From: Neorhizobium populisoli
Lineage (GTDB): Bacteria; Pseudomonadota; Alphaproteobacteria; Rhizobiales; Rhizobiaceae
NCBI RefSeq assembly: GCF_019430945.1
Contig: NZ_JAHYCB010000004.1
Location: 434,001-498,000, forward strand
Direction: 5' to 3'
Length of the DNA: 64,000 nucleotides
A program made the position numbers and the translations under genes. Of this stretch, positions 1 through 8,763 are shown piece by piece. Under the pieces are notes generated by a model. It did no database searches. It worked only from the letters and a program-made list of their open reading frames with translations, and was not told the origin of the DNA. Positions within the stretch are counted from its first letter, which is position 1, and every line of letters begins with the position of its first letter.

Positions 1-1219
1 GCGCCACGTCATGAAATGCCCAGGCGCGGGCATATTCCGTCCTGAACAGCGCGCTTTCCGCGAGGATCGAGTTGGCGCTTTCTCGGGCAAGGCCATAGAA
101 TACGGCCTTGTTGATCTCGGTGCGATCGAGCGCCAGCGACAACGCACGCCGCATCCTGACATCCCGCAGGAGAGACCGCCACACCTCGTCATTACAGTTC
201 AGGTTCGGGAATAGCGCAATGCGCGCGCCCTGGGTTCGCCTCCAGAGGCTGACCTTGATCGGCAGTCGGTCTTCGGCGCTTTTCAGGAACGTATAGTCGG
301 AAAAGTCGATGTTGGAGATCTGCAGGTCACTGTCCCCGGAACCAGCCTTGGCCGCGATGATATCGCCTGAGCTGTTGTTCAGCAGAATCTCATCGATATA
401 GGGAAGCTGCGTTCCAGCCTCGTCCACACGATGGAAATAGGGGTTACGCTTGAAGATGAATTGCGCGGCCGGGGGCTCGGTCGTGTTCATCCAGGGATCG
501 TGGGTCGGAAGATCAGGGTTTTCCGGTCGCGATGTACGCGACATCTTCTGCTGCAGGTCCGTCCATTTCTCGGCGCGGTATTTCTTGCAGAGTTTGGCGA
601 GCGTTTCCGCCTCCTGGTACTTCTTGTGGAACTGCTTGAGATAGGCGGCAGGCATGGCCAGCCTTAACGGCACTGGCGCCGCAAGCTGGGCAAGAAAATC
701 CGGATTGGGCGCCTGCCAGGTGTAGCGGACCGTATATTTATCGAGGATCTCGAATTTCGGCTCCTGATGGTCCACCCGGAGCTCAACCGGTATGCCGCCT
801 TTGTAGAGCTCTTTGTTCTTGTAGACGTCTTCCCACCAGTAACGAAAATCCTCGGTGGTGAACTCGCTGCCGTCCGACCACCGATGCCCCTTGCGGATAC
901 GGAAGGTGAAGATGCGGTCCTCGAGCACGTCGTAGCTTTCAAGGATATCGGCCTGGAACTTAAGGTCAGTATCATAACCGACAAGCCGGGCATAGCCGAT
1001 GATCGGCATGAAGCGGATGTCGCGCTGTCCGCCAATCAGCATGCGGATCGAGCCGCCGCGCTTGCCCGGAACGCGTTCCATGCCTGCAAGGTTGACGATC
1101 CTTGCGGCAGACGGCGGAGGGCCGGCGGGAGGTTTGCTGACAGCGTCCTCGGCCCAGGCAAAACGTGCCGGCAGCGTCGTGGAAGCCATAAAGGCAAGCA
1201 AGGTGCGCCGGCGGATCAT
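1..1219 (-). CDS. ABC transporter solute-binding protein, family 5 (partial)
   Basis: The reading frame starts at an ATG on the minus strand at 1219 and runs off the left edge, so only the first 406 codons or so are seen. It opens with MIRRRTLLAFMASTT, a basic, possibly twin-arginine signal peptide, so the product should be periplasmic. The body has the look of oligopeptide/nickel-type (family 5, YejA/OppA-like) binding proteins, with WSDGSEFTTEDFRYWWED matching the usual 'W.DG...TA.DV.FS' segment. Its ATG overlaps the TGA of the upstream double ATPase by 4 bases, so the two are translationally coupled. The permease genes are presumably to the left. The bound ligand cannot be told from the sequence. 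Confidence 0.85.
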   Translation of the reverse strand, partial: MIRRRTLLAFMASTTLPARFAWAEDAVSKPPAGPPPSAARIVNLAGMERVPGKRGGSIRMLIGGQRDIRFMPIIGYARLVGYDTDLKFQADILESYDVLEDRIFTFRIRKGHRWSDGSEFTTEDFRYWWEDVYKNKELYKGGIPVELRVDHQEPKFEILDKYTVRYTWQAPNPDFLAQLAAPVPLRLAMPAAYLKQFHKKYQEAETLAKLCKKYRAEKWTDLQQKMSRTSRPENPDLPTHDPWMNTTEPPAAQFIFKRNPYFHRVDEAGTQLPYIDEILLNNSSGDIIAAKAGSGDSDLQISNIDFSDYTFLKSAEDRLPIKVSLWRRTQGARIALFPNLNCNDEVWRSLLRDVRMRRALSLALDRTEINKAVFYGLARESANSILAESALFRTEYARAWAFHDVA

Positions 1220-3102
1220 GACCGCAACTCCCTTACATCAACATTGCGCCGTGCAAGAACGAGATGACCGTTTCCAAGGTCGGCATGCGCCAGCGCATCT
1301 TCGTGTTCATCCTGCAGAAACTGCCGGCCCCAGCCCCCAAAGCCGCTTTTGTTTCCGAGCGTCGTAAAATCGAGCGGCCTGTCCAGATCAGGCACCGGAA
1401 TGGCGGCGATCAACTTGCGCGTATAAGGGTGGATCGGATCGCGCAGGATGATCTCGCAAGGCCCGATTTCCACGATGCGTCCAGCATACATCACCGCGAC
1501 CCGGTCTGCCATATAGTTCACCACCGCCAGATTGTGCGAGATGAACAGGTAGGTAAGGCCGAGGTCCTTCTTCAAATCCTTCATGAGATTGAGAATCTGG
1601 GCCTGAACCGAAACATCGAGCGCCGAAACCGGTTCGTCGCAGATCATAAGCTCCGGGCCAAGCGCCAGGGCGCGGGCAATGCCGATACGCTGGCGCTGGC
1701 CGCCGGAAAAGCTGTGCGGGTAACGGCTGAGCGCGCTTTCATCAAGACCCATGGTGCGCACGAGGCGCCGTACCGCATCCAGCCGGTCACGGCGGTTGCC
1801 ACGGTCGTGAATTTCCAGCCCTTCGCTGATAATCCCGCGCACGGTCATGCGAGGCGACAGCGAAGAGATCGGGTCCTGAAAGACCATCTGGATCTTCTGG
1901 CGCAGCAGCTCCAGATCGTCACCTCTGGCGTTCAGGACATCGATATCCCGGCCATGATCGTTGAACAGGACCGCGCCGCCGTCGGCGGAGACGCCGCGCA
2001 TAAGGATCTTGCTGAGCGTGGTCTTGCCGCAGCCGCTCTCCCCAACCAGTCCCAGGCTCTCGCCGCGGCGAATGTCGAAGCTGACATCATTGACGGCTAG
2101 CGTTCGATCCTTGTCGCCTCCGAAAAAGCTCGCCTTCTTGGTGGTGAAGGATTTGCTGACGTTACGGACAGACAAAATGACGTCGGAACCCTGGGGAATG
2201 TTGCCTTTTTTGCTGCGACCCATCAGTTCCGAACTGTCGACGGCGATTTCACGCAGCGGCTTCAACCGCTCGCCGGGCGGCATGTCGAAATGGGGCACAG
2301 CCGCCATCAGGCCTTTCGGATAGGGATGAACCGGGCGCCGGAAAATATCGTCGACTGTTCCCGATTCCATGATCTCGCCGCGATAGGCGACAACTACCTC
2401 GTCGGCGAGATTAGTGACGATGCCAAGATCATGGGTGATCAGTAGCATTGCCATATGGAAACGATCCTGAAGATCGCGCAGGAGCTTCAATATCTGCGCC
2501 TGGATCGTCACGTCGAGGGCGGTCGTCGGTTCGTCGGCGATCAGCAAGGCAGGTCGACAGATCAGCGCGCTGGCAATCATGGCGCGCTGGCGCATACCGC
2601 CGGACAGCTCGAAAGGATACATGCGGCGGACTTTCGCCGGATCCTTGAACCCGACAAGCGACAACATGTCGTCGATCCGCTCGATCTGCTCCTTTACGGG
2701 AGACGCGTCGTGAATCTTGAGGGCTTCTTCAATTTGATTGCCGATCGTGTGGAGCGGCGAAAACGAGGTCATCGGCTCCTGAAAGATCATGCCGATGCGG
2801 TTGCCGCGAATATGCCGGATTTGGCGGCCGTCACGTGGCAACTGCAACAGATCGACAGGTTCGTTGCCGAGAGCAGGATCGTTGAAGAGAACGCGACCGG
2901 TAATCGAGGCGATCGGGCTTTCAATGCCCATGATCGTGCGGCCGATGACCGATTTCCCCGATCCGGATTCACCTACGAGTGCGGTGACCTTGCCGGGACG
3001 GATGCGCATGCTGAGGTTCTGGACGGCATCGATCCGATCCTTGAAAACCGGAAAGCTGACGCTCAGGTTCTCTATTCTCAAGAGATCGGGCTTCTCCGTC
3101 AT
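1216..3102 (-). CDS. Fused double ABC ATPase of a peptide-type importer (YejF/OppDF-like)
   Basis: This 628-residue cytoplasmic protein has two complete peptide-importer ATPase domains in tandem. The first has Walker A GESGSGKS near residue 44, signature LSGGMRQR and Walker B LLIADEP. The second has GESGCGKTT, signature FSGGQRQRIGIARAL and Walker B LMICDEP. The C-terminal HPYTRKLIAAIP segment is the oligo/dipeptide ATPase tail. It energises uptake with the solute-binding protein encoded immediately downstream (ATGA overlap). E. coli YejF is the closest organisational model, at about 530 residues; the extra length here is in the linker and C-terminus. Substrate class (peptides, opine-like compounds or oligosaccharides) is undetermined. 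Confidence 0.9.
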   Translation of the reverse strand: MTEKPDLLRIENLSVSFPVFKDRIDAVQNLSMRIRPGKVTALVGESGSGKSVIGRTIMGIESPIASITGRVLFNDPALGNEPVDLLQLPRDGRQIRHIRGNRIGMIFQEPMTSFSPLHTIGNQIEEALKIHDASPVKEQIERIDDMLSLVGFKDPAKVRRMYPFELSGGMRQRAMIASALICRPALLIADEPTTALDVTIQAQILKLLRDLQDRFHMAMLLITHDLGIVTNLADEVVVAYRGEIMESGTVDDIFRRPVHPYPKGLMAAVPHFDMPPGERLKPLREIAVDSSELMGRSKKGNIPQGSDVILSVRNVSKSFTTKKASFFGGDKDRTLAVNDVSFDIRRGESLGLVGESGCGKTTLSKILMRGVSADGGAVLFNDHGRDIDVLNARGDDLELLRQKIQMVFQDPISSLSPRMTVRGIISEGLEIHDRGNRRDRLDAVRRLVRTMGLDESALSRYPHSFSGGQRQRIGIARALALGPELMICDEPVSALDVSVQAQILNLMKDLKKDLGLTYLFISHNLAVVNYMADRVAVMYAGRIVEIGPCEIILRDPIHPYTRKLIAAIPVPDLDRPLDFTTLGNKSGFGGWGRQFLQDEHEDALAHADLGNGHLVLARRNVDVRELRS

Positions 3103-3324
3103 GTCCCGTGCTCCGGAGAAAGACCGGCATCGTTTTTCAGGATCGCAGGATCGATCTGCACATGGCTCACTTTTCGGCCGTCTGGAGTGTCGGACAAAGG
3201 CGATATTCTCAACATGGCTTCACGAGGGACGAGGTCACAGGACCGTTGACGAGGGTGCTGCACCATCGTAGCCCGTAAACGAAGCCAGCGTCCATGCATA
3301 ATGTCGGGTTTGTCGGGATTCTTC

Positions 3325-4293
3325 ATGAAAACCAGAGAATTTTATAAAGACCAACTTCGTCAGGCAGAAGCCTTGATTGCGGAAAACCGTTTTGCCGAGG
3401 CTCATGCAATTCTGGATCGTCTCATCGCGGACGCGGACAACCTTGCCGGGGTTCTGGGTAGCGTTACGTCGCTGGGGCTGCCGCGCCGGCTGCAGTCGTC
3501 TCTTCTGAAACTCGCGAAAAGGGAATCCGATCCGGTCCGGCGCGTCGGCTATCAATATCATCTCGTCCCGCCGCCGGAGATCGTCAGCCGGCATGTGGTC
3601 TATGGCGCCGAGGCGCGGCGGGCAATGGCCCGGTGCTCGACGGAAGCCGTGCCGCGAACAATCCATCAGATATGGATCGGGACAAAGCCCGTGCCGGTCA
3701 CCGTCGAAGCCTGGCAGTTACATGCGCAGACCCACGGTTATGATCACAGGCTGTGGCGTGAGGCGGATTTGGAACGCCTGGGCATCTACGACAACGAAGC
3801 TTTCAGGGAAATGCTTGAAGCTGGCGACTATCCGGGCGCGGTCGACGTCGCCCGGTATGTGATCCTGGCCCATGAAGGAGGCATCTATCTGGATTGCGAC
3901 TGGTATCCCGCCCGCCATGCTGTCAGCTTCCACGACATTTTGCCGATGACCGGCTTGCATGCGTTCGCTGAGCCCATTCCACGCAACACGGCGACGGGCA
4001 GCCTGCTGCTCGCCAATTCCTTTATCGCAACACCTCCCGGCCATCCGGTCTTCAAAGTGATGCTCGCTGCGTTGCCCGGTCTTCAGGCGGAATTGCCTGG
4101 GGCTCCCGCCTGGTGGGTTACCGGCCCGCTTCTCTTCACGGTCGCGGCCAGAGCTGCATCGCTCTGCCTTGCGCCAGCGGATTTCGTTGCCGCGAATGCT
4201 GCGCCCGGCATGACCCTGAACGAGGTGAGGGCGCTCGCAGCGAAGGCGGAGGAAAATGCCGGTGGACTGCTTATTGCCTGGAAACCGTGGTGA
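3325..4293 (+). CDS. Glycosyltransferase family 32 (capsular/OCH1-like)
   Basis: The protein of about 322 residues has a short helical, TPR-like N-terminus (AEALIAENRFAEAHAILDRL) followed by a GT32 core: IPRTIHQIWIG-type opening (VPRTIHQIWIGTKP) and the donor-binding DxD at about residues 190-192 in GGIYLDCDWYP. This family transfers sugars from nucleotide-sugar donors during surface polysaccharide synthesis. I chose the ATG at 3325, which has a GGGA stretch upstream; an ATG at 3301 in the same frame lacks one. It sits divergently from the ABC importer and next to other polysaccharide genes. The acceptor is unknown. Confidence 0.8.
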   Translation: MKTREFYKDQLRQAEALIAENRFAEAHAILDRLIADADNLAGVLGSVTSLGLPRRLQSSLLKLAKRESDPVRRVGYQYHLVPPPEIVSRHVVYGAEARRAMARCSTEAVPRTIHQIWIGTKPVPVTVEAWQLHAQTHGYDHRLWREADLERLGIYDNEAFREMLEAGDYPGAVDVARYVILAHEGGIYLDCDWYPARHAVSFHDILPMTGLHAFAEPIPRNTATGSLLLANSFIATPPGHPVFKVMLAALPGLQAELPGAPAWWVTGPLLFTVAARAASLCLAPADFVAANAAPGMTLNEVRALAAKAEENAGGLLIAWKPW

Positions 4294-4298
4294 TGGCC

Positions 4299-5048
4299 TT
4301 AAGCCCCGGCTGCCGACAGTATATCCTCGCTCCGCATCCAGCGGCAGGCGGGATGGCCTGTAGTATGCGCGAATAGTCGCTCGAGAAAGTCCCATGCGGC
4401 TGCATCGTGATCCTGATGATGGGTCAGGATGCCGATCGTGTCGAGCGGATTGTCTGTCAGCTGTCCGATGCGTCGGGTTACCTCGGCAGCCAACACATCG
4501 GCGTCTCGTCCGCCGCGGTTACCTTTCCAATCAATGACATCGACATGTGTGTTGAGTAGCGCGATCGACGTGTCACGTTTCTCAGGCCCGAAAACCGACA
4601 GGCCACGAAAACCGGCAGGACCAAGGAACGGAGCCAGCGCCGCGTCGATGCGGTTCCATGGCGGCACGAGCATTGCAACGCTGCGAGGACCGAACAGCGC
4701 ACTAATGCGCTCCAGCCCTGCCTCGATTTTCTGCATTACCTTGTCCTGTCCGCGATGCAGGCCGAGTTCCTGTTTTTTCGCGCCCAGCGGCGCGTAATTC
4801 TTGTGGTTCCATCCGTGAACCGCGACGCTCACATGAGCGGCCACGGCGATCCGATCCGCAAGAGCTATCGTCGCATCGGCAGGAATGGACGCAAGTGTCA
4901 AAGGCACGCCGGCTTGGGCTGTCAACGTCAGCAGCTTTTCAAGCAATTCCGTCGGCTGGATCGCATCATCGTCGCGAAGCCAGAAGTCAAAGCGCTTGCC
5001 GTCGTCTGCGGCGCGGTTCAGCGTATCGATCAGCAGACTGAAGCTCAT
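4299..5048 (-). CDS. Polysaccharide deacetylase-like protein
   Basis: The 249-residue protein resembles the NodB/polysaccharide-deacetylase barrel. An acidic RDDD motif lies at residues 25-28 (catalytic base and metal ligand region), HGWNH at 78-82 provides the His pair, and VPPWNR and GILTHHQDHD correspond to later conserved strands. It is shorter than and divergent from chitin-oligosaccharide deacetylases, and has no signal peptide, so a cytoplasmic role on a sugar intermediate is possible. Its ATG overlaps the stop of the upstream glycosyltransferase (ATGA), so the two are co-expressed. Convergent with the GT32 gene, 5 bases away. Confidence 0.7.
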   Translation of the reverse strand: MSFSLLIDTLNRAADDGKRFDFWLRDDDAIQPTELLEKLLTLTAQAGVPLTLASIPADATIALADRIAVAAHVSVAVHGWNHKNYAPLGAKKQELGLHRGQDKVMQKIEAGLERISALFGPRSVAMLVPPWNRIDAALAPFLGPAGFRGLSVFGPEKRDTSIALLNTHVDVIDWKGNRGGRDADVLAAEVTRRIGQLTDNPLDTIGILTHHQDHDAAAWDFLERLFAHTTGHPACRWMRSEDILSAAGA

Positions 5049-6139
5049 CGACGTTCTCCCAGATAACGTGCCAATATCTCGTCCAGACGTGACGCTGCCT
5101 TTTCGATGGATCTTTCGACGCCGGCGAATTCCCGTGCTTCCGTGGCCATCTGCATTCGCGCCGGTTCCGAGAGCAGTAATCGCTCGATTGCCGCCGCATA
5201 GGCGGCTGTATCGCCGGCCGGTGTCAGGATGCCGGTTCGGGAGTCGATTACGACCTCGGGCACGCCGGCTATCTCTTCCGCGACGACGGGCAGGCCGGAC
5301 GCCTGGGCCTCAAGATAGGCAAGGCCATATGCTTCGCCATGACCCGGCCAGACATAGATCGAAGCGGTGGAGAGAATGGCGGCAATCTCGTCCGTGTTCT
5401 TCAGGCCATGCCAGCAGATGCGATCCGGCGGAAACCGGCTGAACATCGCCTCGACTTCGGGGCGCGCTGGCCCATCGCCGACAATGTCGAGCGTCCAGTC
5501 GTGATGGATCAGCAGGCCGAGAGCCTCTGCAAGCGCCTGGTAGCTGCTCAGCTTATCACCCGGGCGCATCATTGCGACGGTCACGAGGCTGCGCTCTCTC
5601 GGAGTTGGATGGTTGCTGAGGAAAGCCGTGGGATCGATAAATGCGGGCAGCCGCTCAAAGCGGGCGAGTGGTGCCGCAGCTCGCAAACCCCGCTCGTCGC
5701 GCCCGGTAAAGCAGAGATTGACCGCTGCGATATTTACGGCGTCGAGTGTTCTGGCCTGAATGCCTTCCCACAGCCCCTTGTTGCGGCGGTGCGAATAGGA
5801 TGCTTCCGCTGTGATGTAGGGCAGGCCGAAATCCCGACATAGACTCGGCCCGACAAGATCAGGCGCCTTGTAATAGGGGTGATAGCAAAACCACGCATCC
5901 GGTGGCCCATTCTCGCGCCAGAGTTCGGAAAGGCGCGTCACTTCCTTTTCGGCCTGGGTCTGCCGCGCCTCCATCGCCGTCTTGTCCTGATCTGAGAGAA
6001 AGGACCGGAATTCTGAAGCGACATCGACCTCGTGGCCGGATAATTCGAGGCAACGGATCAGCAGCCGTGCCATGAGACGGTCGCCCGAAGGAACCGGATG
6101 GCCTGGCGGTTTTAAGGGTGAATAGAACGCGATTTTCAT
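5045..6139 (-). CDS. Glycosyltransferase family 4 (GT-B)
   Basis: A 364-residue GT-B glycosyltransferase. The N-terminus MKIAFYSPLKPPGHPVPSGD has the glycine-poor donor/acceptor loop typical of group 1 enzymes, and the C-terminal half carries the nucleotide-sugar motif EAYGLAYLE (an E-x7-E pattern) followed by ASGLPVVAEEIAGVPEVV. The frame is open to 6259, but the ATG at 6139 fits the family N-terminus, so the longer form is discarded. It is divergent from the nucleotide-sugar dehydrogenase at 6304 and overlaps the deacetylase-like gene by 4 bases. Role: sugar transfer in surface polysaccharide synthesis; linkage unknown. Confidence 0.82.
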   Translation of the reverse strand: MKIAFYSPLKPPGHPVPSGDRLMARLLIRCLELSGHEVDVASEFRSFLSDQDKTAMEARQTQAEKEVTRLSELWRENGPPDAWFCYHPYYKAPDLVGPSLCRDFGLPYITAEASYSHRRNKGLWEGIQARTLDAVNIAAVNLCFTGRDERGLRAAAPLARFERLPAFIDPTAFLSNHPTPRERSLVTVAMMRPGDKLSSYQALAEALGLLIHHDWTLDIVGDGPARPEVEAMFSRFPPDRICWHGLKNTDEIAAILSTASIYVWPGHGEAYGLAYLEAQASGLPVVAEEIAGVPEVVIDSRTGILTPAGDTAAYAAAIERLLLSEPARMQMATEAREFAGVERSIEKAASRLDEILARYLGERR

Positions 6140-6303
6140 AATGGGGACGATGACGCTTGCGTGATCACGCTCTTGTATTTGCTGGTATAACACCGACCTG
6201 ATGCCGGCTGGCCGGATAGACCGGCCTAGTGTCACACTTGACACATCAAACCTTGTCACTCAACTGTCGATCGCCTTCATAGCCGTTGTGGAACCAGTCC
6301 CGA

Positions 6304-7644
6304 ATGCCCGATACCCCCGTCTCCTCCAAACTCCTTGCATCCATCGAGGCCAAAACGGCGAAAGCCGCTGTCATCGGGCTCGGCTATGTCGGGTTGCCGC
6401 TCGCCATGGCTTTTGCACGAGCGGGATACAGTGTCATGGGCTTCGACATCGACCCCAGGAAGATTACGGCGATCGAGGAAGATCGCAGCTATATCGAGGC
6501 GGTTCCCGACAAGGTGCTGGCGGACGAGCGAGCGGCTGGACGCTTTGCAGCGACCTGCGATTTCGGCCGGCTCGGGGAATACGACATCGTCGCCATCTGC
6601 GTGCCGACCCCGCTGACCGCCAACCGCGATCCCGACCTGTCTTTCGTCGAAAAGACGGCGCGTTCAATCGCTGCCACGTTGCGTGCAGGCCAGCTTGTCG
6701 TTCTGGAATCGACCACCTATCCCGGCACGACCGATCAGATCGTCAAGCCGATCCTCGAGGCGACCGGTCTGAAGAGCGGCATAGATTTCTTCCTTGGTTA
6801 TTCGCCGGAACGTGAAGATCCCGGCAATCGCAGCTTCGAGACGATCACTATTCCGAAGGTCGTCGCCGGTGATGGCGAGGCGGCTGGCCGGCTGATGACG
6901 GCCTTTTACGGTGCGATCATCAATTCCGTCGTGCCTGTCTCCAGCAACGCCACTGCCGAAGCGGTGAAGTTGACCGAGAACATCTTCCGCGCCGTAAATA
7001 TCGCACTCGTCAATGAATTGAAGCTCGTCTACGACGCCATGGGCATCGACGTCTGGGAAGTTATCGACGCTGCTAAGACCAAGCCGTTCGGTTTCATGCC
7101 TTTCTACCCGGGGCCTGGGCTCGGTGGGCACTGCATTCCGATCGATCCCTTTTATCTCACTTGGAAATCGCGTGAATTCGACCAGCCGACGCGGTTCATC
7201 GAGCTTGCCGGCGAGATCAATACGGCAATGCCGCGCCACGTGGTGAGCCGGCTTGCCGAAGCCCTGGATATCCGCGCGGGCAAGGCGCTTAGCCGCTCGA
7301 ACGTGCTGGTCGTTGGACTTGCTTATAAGAAGAACGTTCCGGATATCCGGGAAAGCCCTTCGCTTCGCCTGATGGAGCTTATCGAAGCGCGCGGCGGCAA
7401 GGTCAGCTATTTCGATCCCTTTGTCGACGAAATCCCGCCGACGAGGGAATATGCGGAATTTCGCGGACGCAAGTCTGTTACCTGGACCGAGGAGGCGATT
7501 CGCGGCTTCGATGCGGTGCTGATCGCCACCGACCACGACAATGTCGACTATGATTCGCTGGCGAAGTGGTCTTCCATGATCGTCGATACCCGCAATATCT
7601 TTGCGCGCCGTGGCATCGTCTCTGATGCTGTCGTCAAAGCCTGA
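6304..7644 (+). CDS. Nucleotide-sugar dehydrogenase (UDP-GlcNAc/UDP-glucose 6-dehydrogenase, WbpA type)
   Basis: The 446-residue enzyme oxidises C6 of a UDP-hexose to the uronate with NAD. The Rossmann motif GLGYVGLP begins at residue 25. The substrate segment GYSPEREDPGN and the catalytic Cys at about 277 in GGHCIPIDPFYL follow. That Cys context is typical of the WbpA/WecC/TviB branch acting on UDP-N-acetylhexosamines rather than of UDP-glucose-specific Ugd, but substrate assignment by eye is uncertain. An upstream TTG at 6286 is in frame; the ATG at 6304 is preferred. It likely supplies an uronic acid donor to the glycosyltransferases next to it. Confidence 0.88.
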   Translation: MPDTPVSSKLLASIEAKTAKAAVIGLGYVGLPLAMAFARAGYSVMGFDIDPRKITAIEEDRSYIEAVPDKVLADERAAGRFAATCDFGRLGEYDIVAICVPTPLTANRDPDLSFVEKTARSIAATLRAGQLVVLESTTYPGTTDQIVKPILEATGLKSGIDFFLGYSPEREDPGNRSFETITIPKVVAGDGEAAGRLMTAFYGAIINSVVPVSSNATAEAVKLTENIFRAVNIALVNELKLVYDAMGIDVWEVIDAAKTKPFGFMPFYPGPGLGGHCIPIDPFYLTWKSREFDQPTRFIELAGEINTAMPRHVVSRLAEALDIRAGKALSRSNVLVVGLAYKKNVPDIRESPSLRLMELIEARGGKVSYFDPFVDEIPPTREYAEFRGRKSVTWTEEAIRGFDAVLIATDHDNVDYDSLAKWSSMIVDTRNIFARRGIVSDAVVKA

Positions 7645-7664
7645 TCAAACGTAAGGACAACAGA

Positions 7665-8147
7665 ATGAGCCGTTTGGACTCCTTCATCGCGCGTATGAGC
7701 GCGCAACGCGATATCCTGAACCACATTCATCAGAATGGCCTGCTTATCGAGGAAGGGGCGGTTCTCGAAATCGGTCTCGGCAACGGTCGCACCTACAGCC
7801 ATTTGCGGCAGTTGTTTCCAGAGCGCCGCATCGTCGTCTTCGATCGGCAGATGGGAGCACATCGCACGCTGCTACCGGAACCGGAAGATTTCATCATGGG
7901 AGAAATCAGCGAGACTGCACGGCAATTCGCCGGCTCCAATGCGGCGCTGGTCCATGCCGATATCGGCACAGGCTATCCGGACAAGGACGCCATGGTTATG
8001 GAGTGGCTGCCTGATGTTGTCGCCTCGGCTTTGGCCAAGAACGGAATAGCCGTCAGCGGACTGCGACTGGATCATCCGTCATTGATCCAGCTTACCGATC
8101 TGCCGAGCACAAAGCTGGGCAGCTATCAGTTCTATCGCCGGTCTTAA
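7665..8147 (+). CDS. Small SAM-dependent methyltransferase-like protein
   Basis: This 160-residue protein contains the SAM-binding motif I VLEIGLGNGRTYSHL (about residues 29-43), an acidic end of strand 2 (VVFDRQMG) and LVHADIGTGY as motif III-like segment. The size and pattern suit a small rhizobial class I methyltransferase family (Pfam Methyltransf_17, from memory). It lies 20 bases after the nucleotide-sugar dehydrogenase on the same strand and is probably co-transcribed, so it may methylate a sugar or lipid intermediate. No substrate is indicated by the sequence. Confidence 0.75.
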   Translation: MSRLDSFIARMSAQRDILNHIHQNGLLIEEGAVLEIGLGNGRTYSHLRQLFPERRIVVFDRQMGAHRTLLPEPEDFIMGEISETARQFAGSNAALVHADIGTGYPDKDAMVMEWLPDVVASALAKNGIAVSGLRLDHPSLIQLTDLPSTKLGSYQFYRRS

Positions 8148-8196
8148 GCGGAATATCGCAAACGTTTAGAATGGGTTAACATTAGTTGTACGCAAA

Positions 8197-8255
8197 CGAT
8201 AGTTACCCGGCAATCACCTCCAGTATCGGGTAAGTGATTTGCCGGTTACCTATCG
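8197..8255. terminator. Long imperfect hairpin between convergent genes
   Basis: The left arm (8197-8217) and right arm (8234-8255) are near-perfect reverse complements of about 21 bases with a 16-base loop; the left arm begins CGATAGTTACCCGG and the right ends CCGGTTACCTATCG. It sits between the convergent methyltransferase gene and the cyclic-nucleotide-binding gene, where a bidirectional terminator would be expected. No T-run follows either arm, so intrinsic termination is not certain; it could also be an intergenic palindromic repeat. Confidence 0.45.
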
Positions 8256-8261
8256 AAGCAG

Positions 8262-8732
8262 CTAGTTTACCATCGTCGACAAGGGCTGGTAAGCCTTGAC
8301 ACTGTCTAGCTCGTTGGTCGTGTTGCGAAGGCGTTCTGCCAGCATACGGGTCATACGAAGCGTCATGTCGGGGCTGTCGTGGATAAGCCGCGAGAAGCTG
8401 TCCTTGTTGATCCGAAGAGCATCAACATGCGTGACCGCCTTGACGGTGTTGGTGCGCTCGCCATCGCAAAGAAGCGAAACCTCGCCGATGACCGACATTA
8501 TTCCGTTTTCACGGATTTTCGTCTGGCCGGCCGAAGTTTCAAGGATCGTCTCTACGGTACCGTTCAGGATAACGTAGGCCGAGTCACCTCTTTCGCCCTG
8601 CTTGAACAGCTTCTGGCCTGGCTCATAGCTCACCCGTTCCGACGCGAACGCCAAAAGTTTGAGCTTGCAGCCGTCCATATCCGCAAAGTACGGCAATTTC
8701 TTCAGCAATTGGACTTCATCACATAGCAACAT
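8262..8732 (-). CDS. Cyclic-nucleotide-binding domain protein without DNA-binding domain
   Basis: The protein of about 156 residues is a single cNMP-binding (CAP-like) beta barrel: FKQGERGDSAYVILNGTVE, then the phosphate-binding-cassette position GEVSLLCDGERTNTVKAV. No helix-turn-helix follows the dimer helix, so it is a sensor or regulatory subunit rather than a CRP transcription factor. Start: ATG at 8732 has AGGTGG upstream; a GTG at 8741 is in frame. It lies 31 bases downstream of, and co-directional with, the degenerate ABC exporter-like gene, which suggests that it gates that membrane protein; this partnership is an inference. Confidence 0.8.
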   Translation of the reverse strand: MLLCDEVQLLKKLPYFADMDGCKLKLLAFASERVSYEPGQKLFKQGERGDSAYVILNGTVETILETSAGQTKIRENGIMSVIGEVSLLCDGERTNTVKAVTHVDALRINKDSFSRLIHDSPDMTLRMTRMLAERLRNTTNELDSVKAYQPLSTMVN

Positions 8733-8763
8733 CGTCGCCACCTACGAATGCTTCTGCTGGCCT

